DNA of 64,000 bases from Epiperipatus broadwayi (Eukaryota; Onychophora; Udeonychophora; Euonychophora; Peripatidae): assembly GCA_028023455.1 (NCBI GenBank), contig JAQFVV010012396.1, positions 6,860,085 through 6,924,084 of the forward strand, given 5' to 3'. Shown one piece after another: positions 1-12,108 of this stretch (its first letter is position 1; each line of letters opens with the position of its first letter). A model generated the notes under the pieces. The model had not been told where the DNA came from. It worked only from the letters and a program-made list of their open reading frames with translations, and did not search any database. The translations under genes and the position numbers were made by a program.

Positions 1-370
1 TTTCCCTAATTTTATCAATTAATAATTTATTTTTTGCCTCAATTTCAAAAATATCTTTATTAACATTACTATTTATTATAGGAATATACTTTAAACCTTT
101 CTCCAAAATCTCTTTCTCCTTTTTATTAAATTTCATTCTAATTAAATTAATTATAAAATTATATTTATTATTATCACATCCATTATATTATTCTTAATAT
201 TTTCACACCTAAATACATCAAGTTTTTGTTTATCTTAAATCAATTTTGTTAATTTTTTATTATGTCTAACTCTTATTATATTCTTATAATATTTCATTTT
301 ATTCAAATAACAATATCTTAACATATCTTTTTCTTTCAAATTCATTAATGTTCTTAATTTTTCATATATC
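1..370 (-). pseudogene. Penelope-like element, 5' part of ORF (fragment, runs off the left edge)
   Basis: Read on the minus strand, the stretch from about 345 to 1 gives lysine-rich protein including KEKEILEKGLKYIPIINS. This resembles the conserved 'LskEEkelLekGLkFvP' block that precedes the reverse transcriptase in Penelope-like elements. At least one stop interrupts the frame near position 235. The RT and GIY-YIG portions would lie to the left of the window. AT content is extreme, as in the intron 2 Penelope element. Confidence 0.55.
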
Positions 371-374
371 TATA

Positions 375-475
375 TATATTGAAGCTGGAAATATAGTACA
401 TATTTCTGCTTCACCTAGTGCCAATGTCATCAGCACTAGTCTGTGTTTGAACCCAATCTTATATTAACTGACACC
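375..475 (-). repeat. Hairpin with tRNA-promoter-like box, upstream of the Penelope fragment
   Basis: Perfect 7-bp inverted repeats CTAGTGC and GCACTAG flank an 11-base loop that holds TGATGA. A B-box-like GGGTTCAAAC lies just before it on the minus strand. The stretch is more GC-rich than its surroundings and sits where the pseudo-LTR of the minus-strand Penelope fragment should be. It could be part of that element or a SINE remnant. Confidence 0.35.
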
Positions 476-480
476 CATCT

Positions 481-1570
481 CATAATAGGTGGTAGTATAT
501 TTTGATCAATATTATAATCTTTTATATTTCATTAATCTTATTTTATAATTAAAACTAACCTTTTTATATTAGTTTATTATTTTATATTTGTAAAAATGTA
601 TACTATGTTTATATTATTAAATTGGCATTTATATGTAATTGAATCCTAGATATCTATAAAATGTTACAAATATTTCAAATTCTTTATTAAAGTTCATTTT
701 CTTCATTTAATTAGTGGGTAACATTTTATATTTATCTTTTAATCAATATACACTTGAGAATCAATTATTTAAACAATGTAATATTTTAAGAAATATTTTG
801 TAGATTTCTATTTAAGTTTATGTCAAATATCAGTTTGAAAGTCATTGTACCAAATTCCTAAAAATTTTCTGAATAAAATCTACATTTTTGTTAATCTAAA
901 CCTTAATTAAATAGATTTTGTTAGTACAATGACTGATAAACTTAATGTGCTTGTTGTTGTTGTTGTTTTTTAATTAGCAAATCAACCCTTGGGGCATGTT
1001 TATGCAGAGTTATAGATTTTCCCTCCAAAGCAGGCACCAACCTCACAGAACTGAGTAAAGAAATTACAATTGGTGGAGGTCAGTGTAGATTCAATCCTAT
1101 AGATAAAGCTCAGAACACATAAATAGTGGAAAATTTGATAAGGAGGGATGATTGAGTTTACTGAAGAGAAGTGATTAATTTATATATATATTGTGCCTAA
1201 AGAAATGACGGGGTGAAAATATCGGTCGTTTGCTTCTCAGAGATCTGTTCCACCAGCCCATCCATGCCTTTCCAGTGCTTTAAACATCTAGCCAGAGACT
1301 TTCTGTGTCGAGGAAGCCTGAAATGATCTGACTGTATTAACTGCCTGTATTAACTGATTGATTCTGAGGTAATGTCCAATTCGCAGCAAGCCATTGATTT
1401 TATTTTACTTGTTTTCAAAATCTATATTAATTTATATTTTATATATCTGTGTAATGTTTATACGGCTTGGTTTAAAATGCGTCTTTTAATTTTATTCAAT
1501 TTAAAATATCAATTCTTATAAAACTTTACATTATTTTGATGCAGCAAATGAAATTAATTTTTGTCGGTTT
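481..1570. other. Intergenic, no gene seen
   Basis: AT-rich sequence. About 1010-1360 is less AT-rich and looks like an old unidentified repeat. A short TTG run lies near 953-968. No coding potential or RNA gene is recognised. Confidence 0.5.
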
Positions 1571-1578
1571 GTTTAGAT

Positions 1579-2072
1579 CAGTGGTCTTCAACCACCAGTC
1601 CGCGGCCAGGTGCCGGTCCATAGAAGTTTTTTGCTGGTCTGCGATAGACTGGCAAGAAAGTTTTAATAACAAAATAATAAGATTTTAAACTTTTAATTAA
1701 TATAAACAATTTTTATTTATTTTTTTCATTGCACTTTTACCTGATTAAAAAGAAAGAAACAGAACAAAATCTAATCAGTCATACATAAATTAATTTGTTT
1801 TTCTAGTTATCACAGATGGTTATGGGGGGGGGGGGGATAGAATTAAATTTTTTATTACTTTTCTAAAAAAATTCAAAATTAAAAAAAAAAAGTTTTTTAT
1901 TATACAAACTCCATATATATATATAACTTCATCTAAGGCTAAGCTGTTTACATCTTTTAAGAAAATTTATCTATAGACTTCTGCTGGTCCATGAAACCTT
2001 ATCCTTATTTTTGCCAGTCCGCGGAACTTTATTTTTACTGTTTCACAGGTGTGAAAAGGTTGAAGACAACTG
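1579..2072. mobile_element. Non-autonomous hAT-like transposon (MITE)
   Basis: The element starts CAGTGGTCTTCAACC and its right end is the near reverse complement, ending GGTTGAAGACAACTG. Identical 8-bp direct repeats GTTTAGAT flank it at 1571-1578 and 2073-2080, the target duplication expected for hAT. Subterminal CAGTCCGCGG copies lie at both ends, and a run of 13 G is at 1824-1836. It is 494 bp long with no transposase. Confidence 0.9.
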
Positions 2073-2080
2073 GTTTAGAT

Positions 2081-4690
2081 TCTTTGACTTACTGAAATGG
2101 CCAACTACAAAATTCAATGAGCTATTAACTTTAAATCCTTCCCCTGTTATTTTTTTTTTAAATTTAAAAATCATTACAAGAAGACTTCCTTCCGTAAATT
2201 AATAGAAAGCTCATTTAATTTTGTACCTCATATATAAATTTATTTGAATGATTGAAATTATTTTAAAAGCATCTTACTATTACCTCCAATTTAAAATAGC
2301 CCTTTAATTATTTCTGAAAGAATAAATAATTTTAGTGAATCAATTAAGTAAAATTTATCATAGAATTTTATCAGTATATATATTTCATACATATATTTTA
2401 TTTGTCAGAAAATATTAAAATTATGATTTACAATTTATTAGTTTGATATTTAATGCCCGTCTATGTTAATTAAAACAGTCTTATTTTGGAATCTTTGATA
2501 AATTATTTAAGAACTTATTAATACATGAAATATTTGTGAAGTGTGGTAAACAATTTATATTTTAGTTAATTCTTTTTTTTTTTTTATATATATATATATT
2601 ATATTTATGATTCATTCATTAGTGGACTAAGGTTTGTGGGGACTTTCTATCAACGTCAGGGAACACATTTATTAATTTTGCTAGTGATACTTTATCTCTC
2701 TCTATATATATATGTCTAAGGCATTATGTATTTATAGCTACAACCATTCATTTAGTATTAGTATTTTGCTTTGCTACTTACTCACCAGGACCTTCGGAAA
2801 TTCAACTTTGACCAGTCCGGTCTTTCACACTCCCCCAAAGTAGACGTAGTTCATACCAAGGGATCTTTTCGAGCATTGCCATTAAGATGTATATGCACAT
2901 CAAAATATTATTATGATTATTTAGAGACATGTTTGGCTGGAGGGCTAGCATTTCTCATTATCTAGTTGTATTTACTAGGAAATTTTCTTTAGCAAAGCCA
3001 CCCAGAGGTTCATAACAGACCTCATTTATTTTGTTGTATTCTATAATATCATACTGCCTTCTTCATCATTTTATATCTTTATTTAACACCTGAAATGCTC
3101 TCTGCTGTGGTGGCACGTCCTTCCCAAACAAATTTTGTAATTAATTAAATCTGACTGTATAATTGTCAATTATATATTTAAGAACTATTTTGCTTCCCAC
3201 ACTCATTATATACAAATGATTTTAAATGTAATAGTATTTTAAATGCATATCTTTCATATCTTGTAATATATATAAAATAGATTTGTAATCGTTCAAAGAG
3301 GGTTAATAACATTTTATTGCTGATTGGTTTTTGGCCGACCAATTAACAAACTTTTACATTGTTTGTCAAAGCCGCATCAAAACGAATTAAATAAAATAAC
3401 CAAGTTGTATAAACAAAGACTTAACTTATTTTGTACTAAATTCTTTAATAAATTCCTATAATATTGTCATTTAAATAAGCTTAGTTTGTCATCACTCCCA
3501 ATCTCTAAGGTTAATTACTCTATTTATTTAAGTATTTCCTTGATTTAAATTCACTTCTTTATAATGTTGCCATAAAGAATTATCATTATTACGGTTCAAA
3601 CCATTAGTAATCGATCAAATCATATCTGTACAGTTCTGCAATTGTCAGAATCCATTAAATCATTGATTTTTCATATAAACCCTTTTATTATTTTGAGTCT
3701 CTATGTGAACCATGACCTCCAGCTGGGACGGAATAAAACCAAGCACTGCTAGGGTCATCACAAATGTTATCCATTAGTCAGAGAGGCAATAGTTTAGGCA
3801 AATAGGTTAGGATTCATTCTTGTCCTGACATATGTATCTTGTGCATGGTTGGATTCGAGGTACTTTTGCTCGGATTATTGGTCTTGTTGAATGAATACAC
3901 GATTTTGACCGGCACAATATATATGTTCAGTATTGATATTAGAAAATAAAGTTTTTGAAAAGAAAAAGGAGAAGGATTTTTAATTTGGTAATGTTTATGC
4001 TATTGGGAAATATCTTTTTTTAGTTTTTTTCATTCATTAAAGTTTGTAACAATAAGATAGCATTTATTAATATTTTCTAAAAAAAACATCATATTGGAAG
4101 GTTCGTTTGAAATAGTAATTAGAATTTAACAATTATCTTCATCTAGATTATATTGAATTTTACTAAAGTCTTCTTAGATGATTCTTTTTTTCCTATATGG
4201 TCTTTTTTAATACATTGGTAAATTTATACATAAATTTTAATTTGATAATGAATTTTTATGTATAACTTCTTAATAGTTGCAACTTTTTCAACAAACTTGT
4301 ATCACATTATTTAAATATATATATATAGGTATAAAAGTTGCAAATAAAATTAAACAAATTTAAAACAGTAATATATGTAATATAAAATAATTTACCCTTA
4401 AAAGACATCAGAAGTTTCTATGCATATATTATGCGATAGACATTCTATTAATCAAATTAAATATTTTATCCCTCTAAAACCTATAATACTATATATTTCT
4501 CTTTATCACAACTCATTTTTCAAGCCCTTACTCATCTTTTTCTTTCACAATTCCATAACAACTATTTTATTAGTTCCATTATTCTATCCTCATATACCCC
4601 ATTTTTACTGTAAAAATCTAAACAAAAAAAATCTCTTTAATTCCCTTTAAATTTCTCTCACCCTAATCTCCCATCACTATATAAACTACC
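2081..4690. other. Intergenic, no gene seen
   Basis: Very AT-rich, with short TA microsatellites near 2589, 2703 and 4317. The less AT-rich patches at about 2620-2990 and 3700-3920 may be old repeats, but I recognise no protein or RNA in them. Confidence 0.5.
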
Positions 4691-5690
4691 CTTATATTCC
4701 AAATTCTTATTCTATTTTGTCTTCTTTTTCTAATATCTAAAGCTCCTACCTTTACATCAAATAACAATAAACTCTCTTTGCTATTATCATGCACTTTTAT
4801 ATATTTATTAATATATATTTCCAAAAATTTTTTATTCATTATGTGTGATTACTTTTTTCTAACAAATTTGTCTATCTTCTTTTCTCAGAATTATGTATCT
4901 ATAATACATTATTTGCATATCCACGCCATGCATTGAAATAAATTGTTCATAAATAACTTATAATGAAAATTTCATTGCCCTCATTTATTATTTTCTCCAT
5001 ATTAATCCAATTAAAGACTACGTTTAATAATCTATTTCCACTCATATATTTTAACTTTAAAAATATTTTTTATTTTTTTTTAAAAAAAGCCATACAATTT
5101 CTCCTTGAATAAATAGCCCACATTTTGCTGTCCACAATTCACCACTTATTTCTTTTTGCATTCTATCAAAAAATTTCTGATCTCCTGGTAAAATCAAAGC
5201 ATATCATTCCAAATACTTCATATTTTTATTATTTGAAAAACATGTTACACTTTTGATCACATTCTCTTAACTATCCGTATAATTTTTGGCATTTAATAAA
5301 TTTTGCAAATATCTATACTCCTCCACTTTTTCAAAACAATGATCTCTCATTTCTCTTTCAATTTCACCCTTTTCATTAAATCGTAATCATTTAGATTTCT
5401 CTATAGTGAAATTAATTTTCCTATTGGACCATACTTCTCTAATAACAGTCCCATATTTTTACAGTTTTTACAAAATATTATTATTTACGCAAAAAAGAGT
5501 GCGGCTATATTTTGTATTCTATTGGTTCCAATTTAATTTTTCTATTTCAATCCCCAATTCTTTTAGAAACAAAATAAATCAAGATGATAATAGATATTCA
5601 ATTTCAATCTTATTTAAATTACATTGATTCTATATTTAATTTTTATAAATATTAATTGATAAAAATCATCTTTATGAGGACTTTTAATCA
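4690..5690 (-). pseudogene. Decayed non-LTR retrotransposon fragment
   Basis: The minus-strand translation, with stops and shifts, includes KINFTIEKSKWLRFNEKGEI, followed by FEKVEEYRYLQNLLNAKNYT. This is similar in pattern to the RT thumb of LINEs, where a Lys-rich segment is followed by v.eYkYLG. Further on is a segment reading ISGELWTAKCGLFIQGEIVW. The assignment rests on pattern only; family and limits are uncertain. Confidence 0.35.
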
Positions 5691-5699
5691 TTCTTAATA

Positions 5700-7385
5700 A
5701 CTGCAGCAATCTATTATTATCTGATCAATTAGCACAGAATAACTCTTTCTACGTAAAAAAAAAAACAACTTTATGCAAGAACGACCTCTGACGGAATTCT
5801 TGTTGGCAGAAGTGAGAGACGGTAAAATGTGTTCTTATACTGTATTGTGAAGCGAAATAACAGCTGCTACAAAGCTGCATACAAATTCGTTGAGTAATGC
5901 TTATTTTATAGTAATAAACTATATTTAAATACTTATAATTTAACCAAATATTTCCCTAAGTTCATACTTTAAACATAATTTTTTGAAACCCAGAGCTGTA
6001 CTGACCCTTGAACTTTTGCCACAGTTGAAACGTGGCTGTGAATTTAAATTCTAAAAGTTCACTAATTTTTTTGTTTGTTTTTTTTTAAAAAATAAAACCT
6101 CTGTTTAATAATATCAATTTATTGAACTGAAAAATAATAAGTGCTTAAAAAAATATTTTAATTAAACTTGTTTTATTTTCTATGGCATTTTACTGACTGT
6201 TTTATATAGTTATACAAATTTGATTGTGGTATATTTTTACTGATTGGTTCATGTAAAGATATTGATATATAATACTAATCATTAATATACGATTAATATT
6301 TCAATCATAACTTCCTTCACCCCCTACCCCATTATTAATTAACCTTTTTGTTAAGCAAGCTGCGTAGCTAATTACAGAGTAAGATTTTTTTTTTTTTAAT
6401 CAATTTATCTTATCCGAAAAAGTAATTAAATTTAATTTACTTATATAGTTCTATATATGTTCTATTGGCATCATCGATGGTAATTACTATCGCTTGCTAC
6501 TGTCTTACACAGTTTTATTCAGGTTAAAAGAAATGGCTGTAATATTGTAATTTTAAAAAGTAGTTACGGGGCTTTTAAGGCGAAAAAATTAAATATCTGT
6601 TAGAAAAGACATGAGAACTATTTGCAGCATCAAATTTAGCATATTGTAAATATAATCTTAAATGAAACAATGCCGGGCAAAGGTCTCGTAAATATTTTTT
6701 CTCTGAACCAATTGCTTATTTAATGATTTTCTTGTACTGATGAAATCTCATTATCAAGATTATACATGTTATATCTTCAAAACTTTTATTCTCATCAGTA
6801 GCTTTTGTTATTTATAATTCATTAAAGCATCAACTGTTTTCTGTACAATTTTATAAATTAAATGCTGCGAAATATAAAATTAAAAATATAAGTATGTCAT
6901 AAATAATTGTTTGCTTATAAGTGAAGACAATTATCCAAAAAAAAAAAAAAATTAAGTAATTAATATATATATGCACGCACATCATTATCATTAGCTTTTT
7001 TAATTCATAGTTTCTCTGCATCATTTCAGTAAATATATATAACTGAAATAATATATATGTAAAACATATCAAAAATAAATATTTTAAATATATATATTTG
7101 GTCTAGTTCATGTATAGAGTTGAAACCAATCTTGTTAAAAATAAGTGAAATAGATAAAAATTGCCTCCAATTCTTAAGTTTTATAGTTATCTCTAAAAGA
7201 GCTGGGACTACCTTATTGCTCTTTATCACCCAATGTATTTTTTATAATGCTTTCACATATGCATATATATAAAAATGGGCTGTAGTGACAAGATTTTTTT
7301 GCTTTATTATTTTAGTATTAAATATGTATATATATATTTATCCTATTATATTAGAATACAAGCATAATTTAATATACTTGGAAAT
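5700..7385. other. Intergenic, no gene seen
   Basis: AT-rich with homopolymer and TA runs. A patch at about 5770-5890 is less AT-rich but not recognised. Short open frames here are low-complexity and lack coding character. Confidence 0.5.
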
Positions 7386-7479
7386 CAGGATTTAAACACA
7401 GACTTTCAAACACCCTTCAGTTATCAACTCTATCACATACAACCAATACACATGATCACAAATATGAAAAAAGATAAAT

Positions 7480-7534
7480 GATCTCCAATATACATACTTC
7501 ATGCTGAACCAGCACTCATCAGTTGGTTCAGATC
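7480..7534 (-). ncRNA. Hammerhead-ribozyme-like motif, copy 1
   Basis: On the minus strand the motif has stem I GATCT(GAA)CCAA paired with TTGGAGATC, the core CTGATGA, and stem II GTGCTG-GTT-CAGCAT. GAA and a short stem III follow. The base after GAA is G instead of the conserved A, so this copy is probably weak or inactive. Confidence 0.5.
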
Positions 7535-8025
7535 ATTATCTCCCATATATATATATATAATCAGTATTTGGTTTATATTAAGATAGGTCTTCAAACTTTA
7601 ATAGACAGGCTTCAATCTGCTCCACCCTCCAACCTTCAATCATCCATACTATTGAAAATCTGATGATGAAATGCCCAAATCCTTTGTTGATACCAATATT
7701 ATTGTGATGCTCAAATTCTCTACAATTACATCTAATTATAAAGTATATTAAATTATACTTATATTCTAATATTTCAGATTCAACCTGTATTTTGCCCATC
7801 CCTCTTCTGTGTATTTAAATGGATAGTCCTATATATGAGGGGTCAGAGTAACTTAAGGTCAACATAGGCATCACAATAATATTGCCATAAAAACAAAGGA
7901 TTTGAGCATTCCATCATCAGATTTTCAATAGTATGGATGGTTAAAGAAATCTGTCTATTAAAGTTTGAAGGTTTGCTATCTTAATGTAAACCGAGCACCG
8001 ATTATATACAAATGTAGGAAATAAT

Positions 8026-8080
8026 GATCTACACCAACTGATGAGTGCCGGTTTAGCATGAAATACATATATTGGAGATG
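8026..8080 (+). ncRNA. Hammerhead-ribozyme-like motif, copy 2 (intact core)
   Basis: Type I layout. Stem I is 8027-8037 with 8072-8079 (CCAA/TTGG, an ACA bulge, then ATCT/AGAT). The core CTGATGA is 8038-8044. Stem II is 8045-8048 with 8056-8059 and a 7-base loop. GAA is 8060-8062. A two-pair stem III (A63-T70, T64-A69) carries loop ACAT. The cleavage position would be A8071 (UA triplet). All invariant core residues are present. Very short stem III hammerheads are known from Penelope-like elements and animal retrozymes. Activity is inferred, not shown. Confidence 0.55.
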
Positions 8081-10091
8081 ATTTGTCTTTTTTATACGTA
8101 TGTGGGCATATGTATCGATTGTATAAGACAGTTGATAGCTGTATGGTGTTTGAAAGTCTGTGTTCCAATCCTCTACAATTTATTCTATTAATAATATATG
8201 CTTCTAAATATTACTAAGAATTTTAAGATTTTATTATTAAGTATTTGATTTTGATTTTCAATGTTTAGCATATTTAGTACTAAAATACTTTGTAATTGGA
8301 GCAAATGAAGATTTGAAAATGTTTTGTTATTTAAATTTTAGTTATCATTAGAATTTCAAAATGGCCATAGTTTTTTTACAAAGATAATCAGCATGATAAA
8401 ATAATTATGTTTACAATTTAAATCATATACATAGGGATATTATATTGCAGTAAATGATTATTTATGTATATACCATGATAGCATATTGTGCCAGGCATTA
8501 TCAAATGTCCATGCACAAAGTCTGCTGTAAAGAAAATTACAGCAGGTAAACATGTAAATTTGCATATATTAAGGACAATGAATATATAAATATGCTACAT
8601 TAATAATGAAAGTTGGGTCTGAGTATAGAATACCCACACACACCAATGTAATGTAAATATTCAATTGACAGCGAAATATTGTACACAAACAAATATCTGT
8701 ATAATAAACTCGTGTATTTTTATTTTTTTCATTTTTTGTACATTTTCATTATATGTCATTTTATGGTTATGTATTAGCTTTTCTCTGAAAAACTCAAATG
8801 GACCAAAAGCAAACTTTGTTGATCAAAAAGATCATGTGTTGGAACATATTCGTAAAAGAAATAATTAAAGTAATTGTTCCAACATACTTGTATATTTTTT
8901 ATTTTTTAATTACTTTTCTAAAAACTGTAATTTTATTCGTAATCAAATAATGTTAATTGCTTTGGCAAAAATCTAATCAAAAAGCAAAATGTTTGATGAT
9001 GAATATTATAATTAAAATGTTATCTTTTTTTAAGATAAAATAAAATTCTTTTGAATTAATATCTGTAATCAAGTGGTCTGAGTATTCAAAATGGAAACTA
9101 AACATTATATCAAACCCTAATATGTAGAATTTAATCTGAAAAATAGAAAGGAATGTTTATAAGCTAAATGATAAGCTAAAATAAAAGGTTTGACAGATTC
9201 GCATTTCTCAGGGGAGTTCCTGAATTGGTCCTTATGAATGGGGTTGATAGGTTTTAGTCAGTGCTGTGGGATTCACTCTTTTTTTTTTGTCATTCGTTCT
9301 GGACAAGTCGGTCACTACTTTGGCTCCGGAATTCTCCAATCATCTAGACACTTAGAGATCTATTTACAGACTAGACTATTGCTGATATTTCCTAAGAAGA
9401 AATCCATTGCACAGTTCTTTTAAGAACTCTTGTTTTCTTGTGGATTTAATTAACCATTCAAGATAGCAGATGAAAATTTAATAATAATAATTATTGCATT
9501 ATACCAGATAGAAAATATGGAGCAATCTACCAGAACTTCCAGTAAAATGACCATGGGATAGACAACCAGCCAGTGCACCCCTCTTGCTCTGCCCAAATCG
9601 CCAAGATGTGATCATGCCAGTTCCAGGCTGCCACAATGATGACAAAAGCCGCCTTGCCTATGCCTGAATGATATGAAATCCTCACTACACAGCCAGTTGA
9701 CATGAAGCCCAGTCAGGAGAAGATGAAGATGCCTACATAAGTTTATTTTAAAAATATTTTATTAATATTGAATTAATTAACTCTGATATTTCCGATAATT
9801 AGAAATATATTATTTTTATTTTTTTTATTATTAATTCATTTAAATAAAAAAAAGGAAAGAGAGAATTGTCTCACATATATATTGTATTTTATGGTTATTA
9901 CAGGCATAATGATGTAGCTTTTACTTAAATCTTTTGATTCATTTTTCCATCCCAAATTCCAGTATTTTCAGCAAAGGTTGCAATTAGTTTTTTTTTTTGT
10001 TTTTTTTCCTTCTTGTTATTTCTGAAAATTGTCATACGTAGATATACATGCGAATATATGTGCACATACACTTGTAATATTCGGTAAATAT

Positions 10092-10332
10092 GACACCTTA
10101 TGTTGAGTGTCTAAAATGTATTTATCCGTACATCTTAAGTTTTTTTTTGTCACTGCGGCATCTTATGATGAGTGTCAAAGGGGTTTATTCATTATAAATT
10201 TTCCTTAGCAAGTCCACTATAACTTTATATTTAGACTAATGGTGAGGGTATAATTGTGTTGCACATATATACATGTATGAGAATTTATCTATTGTGAAAG
10301 GCAAATAGATACAGCACCTCATGTTGAGTGCC
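10092..10332 (+). repeat. Spaced short repeats in the left palindrome arm
   Basis: Three related 18-20 bp units, ACACCTTATGTTGAGTGT, GCATCTTATGATGAGTGT and GCACCTCATGTTGAGTGC, start near 10092, 10158 and 10314. They recur inverted in the right arm at about 12411-12652. They may be protein-binding repeats or remnants of a tandem array; function unknown. Confidence 0.5.
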
Positions 10333-11960
10333 ATAAGATATCTGCATCAATGCAACCTTATTGACATGTTGTAAAATATGAAAGCTACTATTAGTTATGT
10401 AATGAAATATTTTATATTGCAAATATATTTACACATAAGTTGGAATTAAAAGTATATGCCTGTATAACCGGAAATCTTTTATTTGAGAAACATTTCAAAC
10501 CACATAAAGTACAACTTGTTTATAAGGGTAAAAGCTCGGGCCACTTCCATTCATTAGTAACCATTGAAGATAACTGTAAGAGTTTATTATTATTTTTATT
10601 CATGTAAATTTGCATTTATTGTCATTTATTTTCACACATCAATTATATATGGGTTTGTGACAATAATTCTTATTTATTTTGTTTATTATATTATTATAAG
10701 TATAAACAGTGGTGGATGGATGTCAATAAATATTTAATCATGATATAAATTTGTTTGTTTTTATATTATTTTATTTGATAAAATTTATTCTTTCCTTATC
10801 AATCATGTAACTGTAATAACCATTTAACTTACCCATTGAAGACCCTAGCCATAGAGTATATTGAGCTAGCCATATGGGATATCACTCTACCGGGGTGTTA
10901 AATCTTATTCTCATGCTCCGCTGAATATATGGTATTGCATATTCTTTTAGGAAGGGGAAAATTCATTTTTATTCTTTTCTAGGAGTGATGTGCAAAAGCT
11001 ATTAGTAAATAGACTTTTCAAAGATGTGTGCTTGCAGTAGGTCCTAACCATTCGGGCATTCGAGAAAATTACTGACTGAAAGAGTTTTTAATTGTTCAGA
11101 GTCCTGTCAATTCTCTATCAGTTTAGCTGGAGGTACCGATATGTTATGAGTACAGACAATTGTCTAAATTGGTATCCATTTCTTACCCTGTTCAATCTAT
11201 GTCACTTCATGCTCAGTGCAAGATTAGGAGCATAACTCTGCAGGGAAATTTTGGCCAGTATAGTGAGCAAGTTGGACACCAGTTTTACTGTACTGGCCCA
11301 AAACTTCCCTGCGGAGTTATGCTCCTAATCTTGTTCTGAGCATGAAGTGACATAGATTGAACAGGGTAAGAAATGGATACTAATTTAGCCGATTGTCTGT
11401 ACTCATAACATATTGGTACCTCCAGCTAAACTGATATAGAGAGAATTGACAGGACTCTGCCAATTAAAAACCATTTTAGTTAGTAATTTTCTTGAATGCC
11501 TGAATGGTTAGGATCTATGGTAAGTACACATCTTTGAAAAGTCTATTTATTAATAGCTTTTGTGCGCACTTCTAGAAAAAAATAAAAATGAATTTTCCTC
11601 CCTCCTAGAAGGATATGCAATACCATAGGTTCAGTGGAGCATGAGAATAAGATTTAATACCCCGTTAGAGCAATATCCCATAGCTCGGTATACTCTACAT
11701 CTAGGGTCTTCAATGAGTAAGTTAAATGGTTATTACAGGTACGTGATTGATAAGGAAAGAGTACATTTTATCAAATAAAATAATATAAAAACAAACAAAT
11801 TTATATCATGATTAAATATTTATTGAAATCCCGATATCCACCACAGTTTTATACTTATAATAATATAATAAACAAAATAAATAAGAATTATTGTCACAAA
11901 CCCATATATATTTGATGTGTGAAAATAAATGACAATAAATGCAAATTTACATGAATAAGA

Positions 11961-12108
11961 ATATTATTTCTCTGTTCTGCATTTCACATTATCGCTATGA
12001 ATATGAGGCAAATGGCCTCAAAAGCACTTAGCATTTAATATTTTTTACACTCTGTATAGCTTTTCTTTCAAGTGCTTCACACGCTTTTAATTTTATATAT
12101 GAATAAGA
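11961..12108. mobile_element. 148-bp insertion with 10-bp target duplication, in the right palindrome arm only
   Basis: Identical ATGAATAAGA repeats lie at 11951-11960 and 12099-12108. The corresponding site in the left arm (near 10580-10600) has no insertion. The insert contains opposed AAGCACTT/AAGTGCTT blocks and a ggccatttgcc palindrome. Its family is not recognised. It inserted after the palindrome formed. Confidence 0.7.

Larger units (their letters stand above)
7390..8175. repeat. Inverted repeat pair carrying hammerhead-like motifs
   Basis: The left arm (about 7390-7720) and right arm (about 7850-8175) are imperfect reverse complements. Shared blocks include the end with 'aaagtctgtgtt', the hammerhead-like motif and the block with 'ctgatgatg.aatgc'. 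About 130 bp of less similar sequence separates the arms. Neither arm encodes a protein. A B-box-like GTGTTCCAATCC near the outer end suggests a tRNA-related SINE, but that is inference. Confidence 0.7.
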
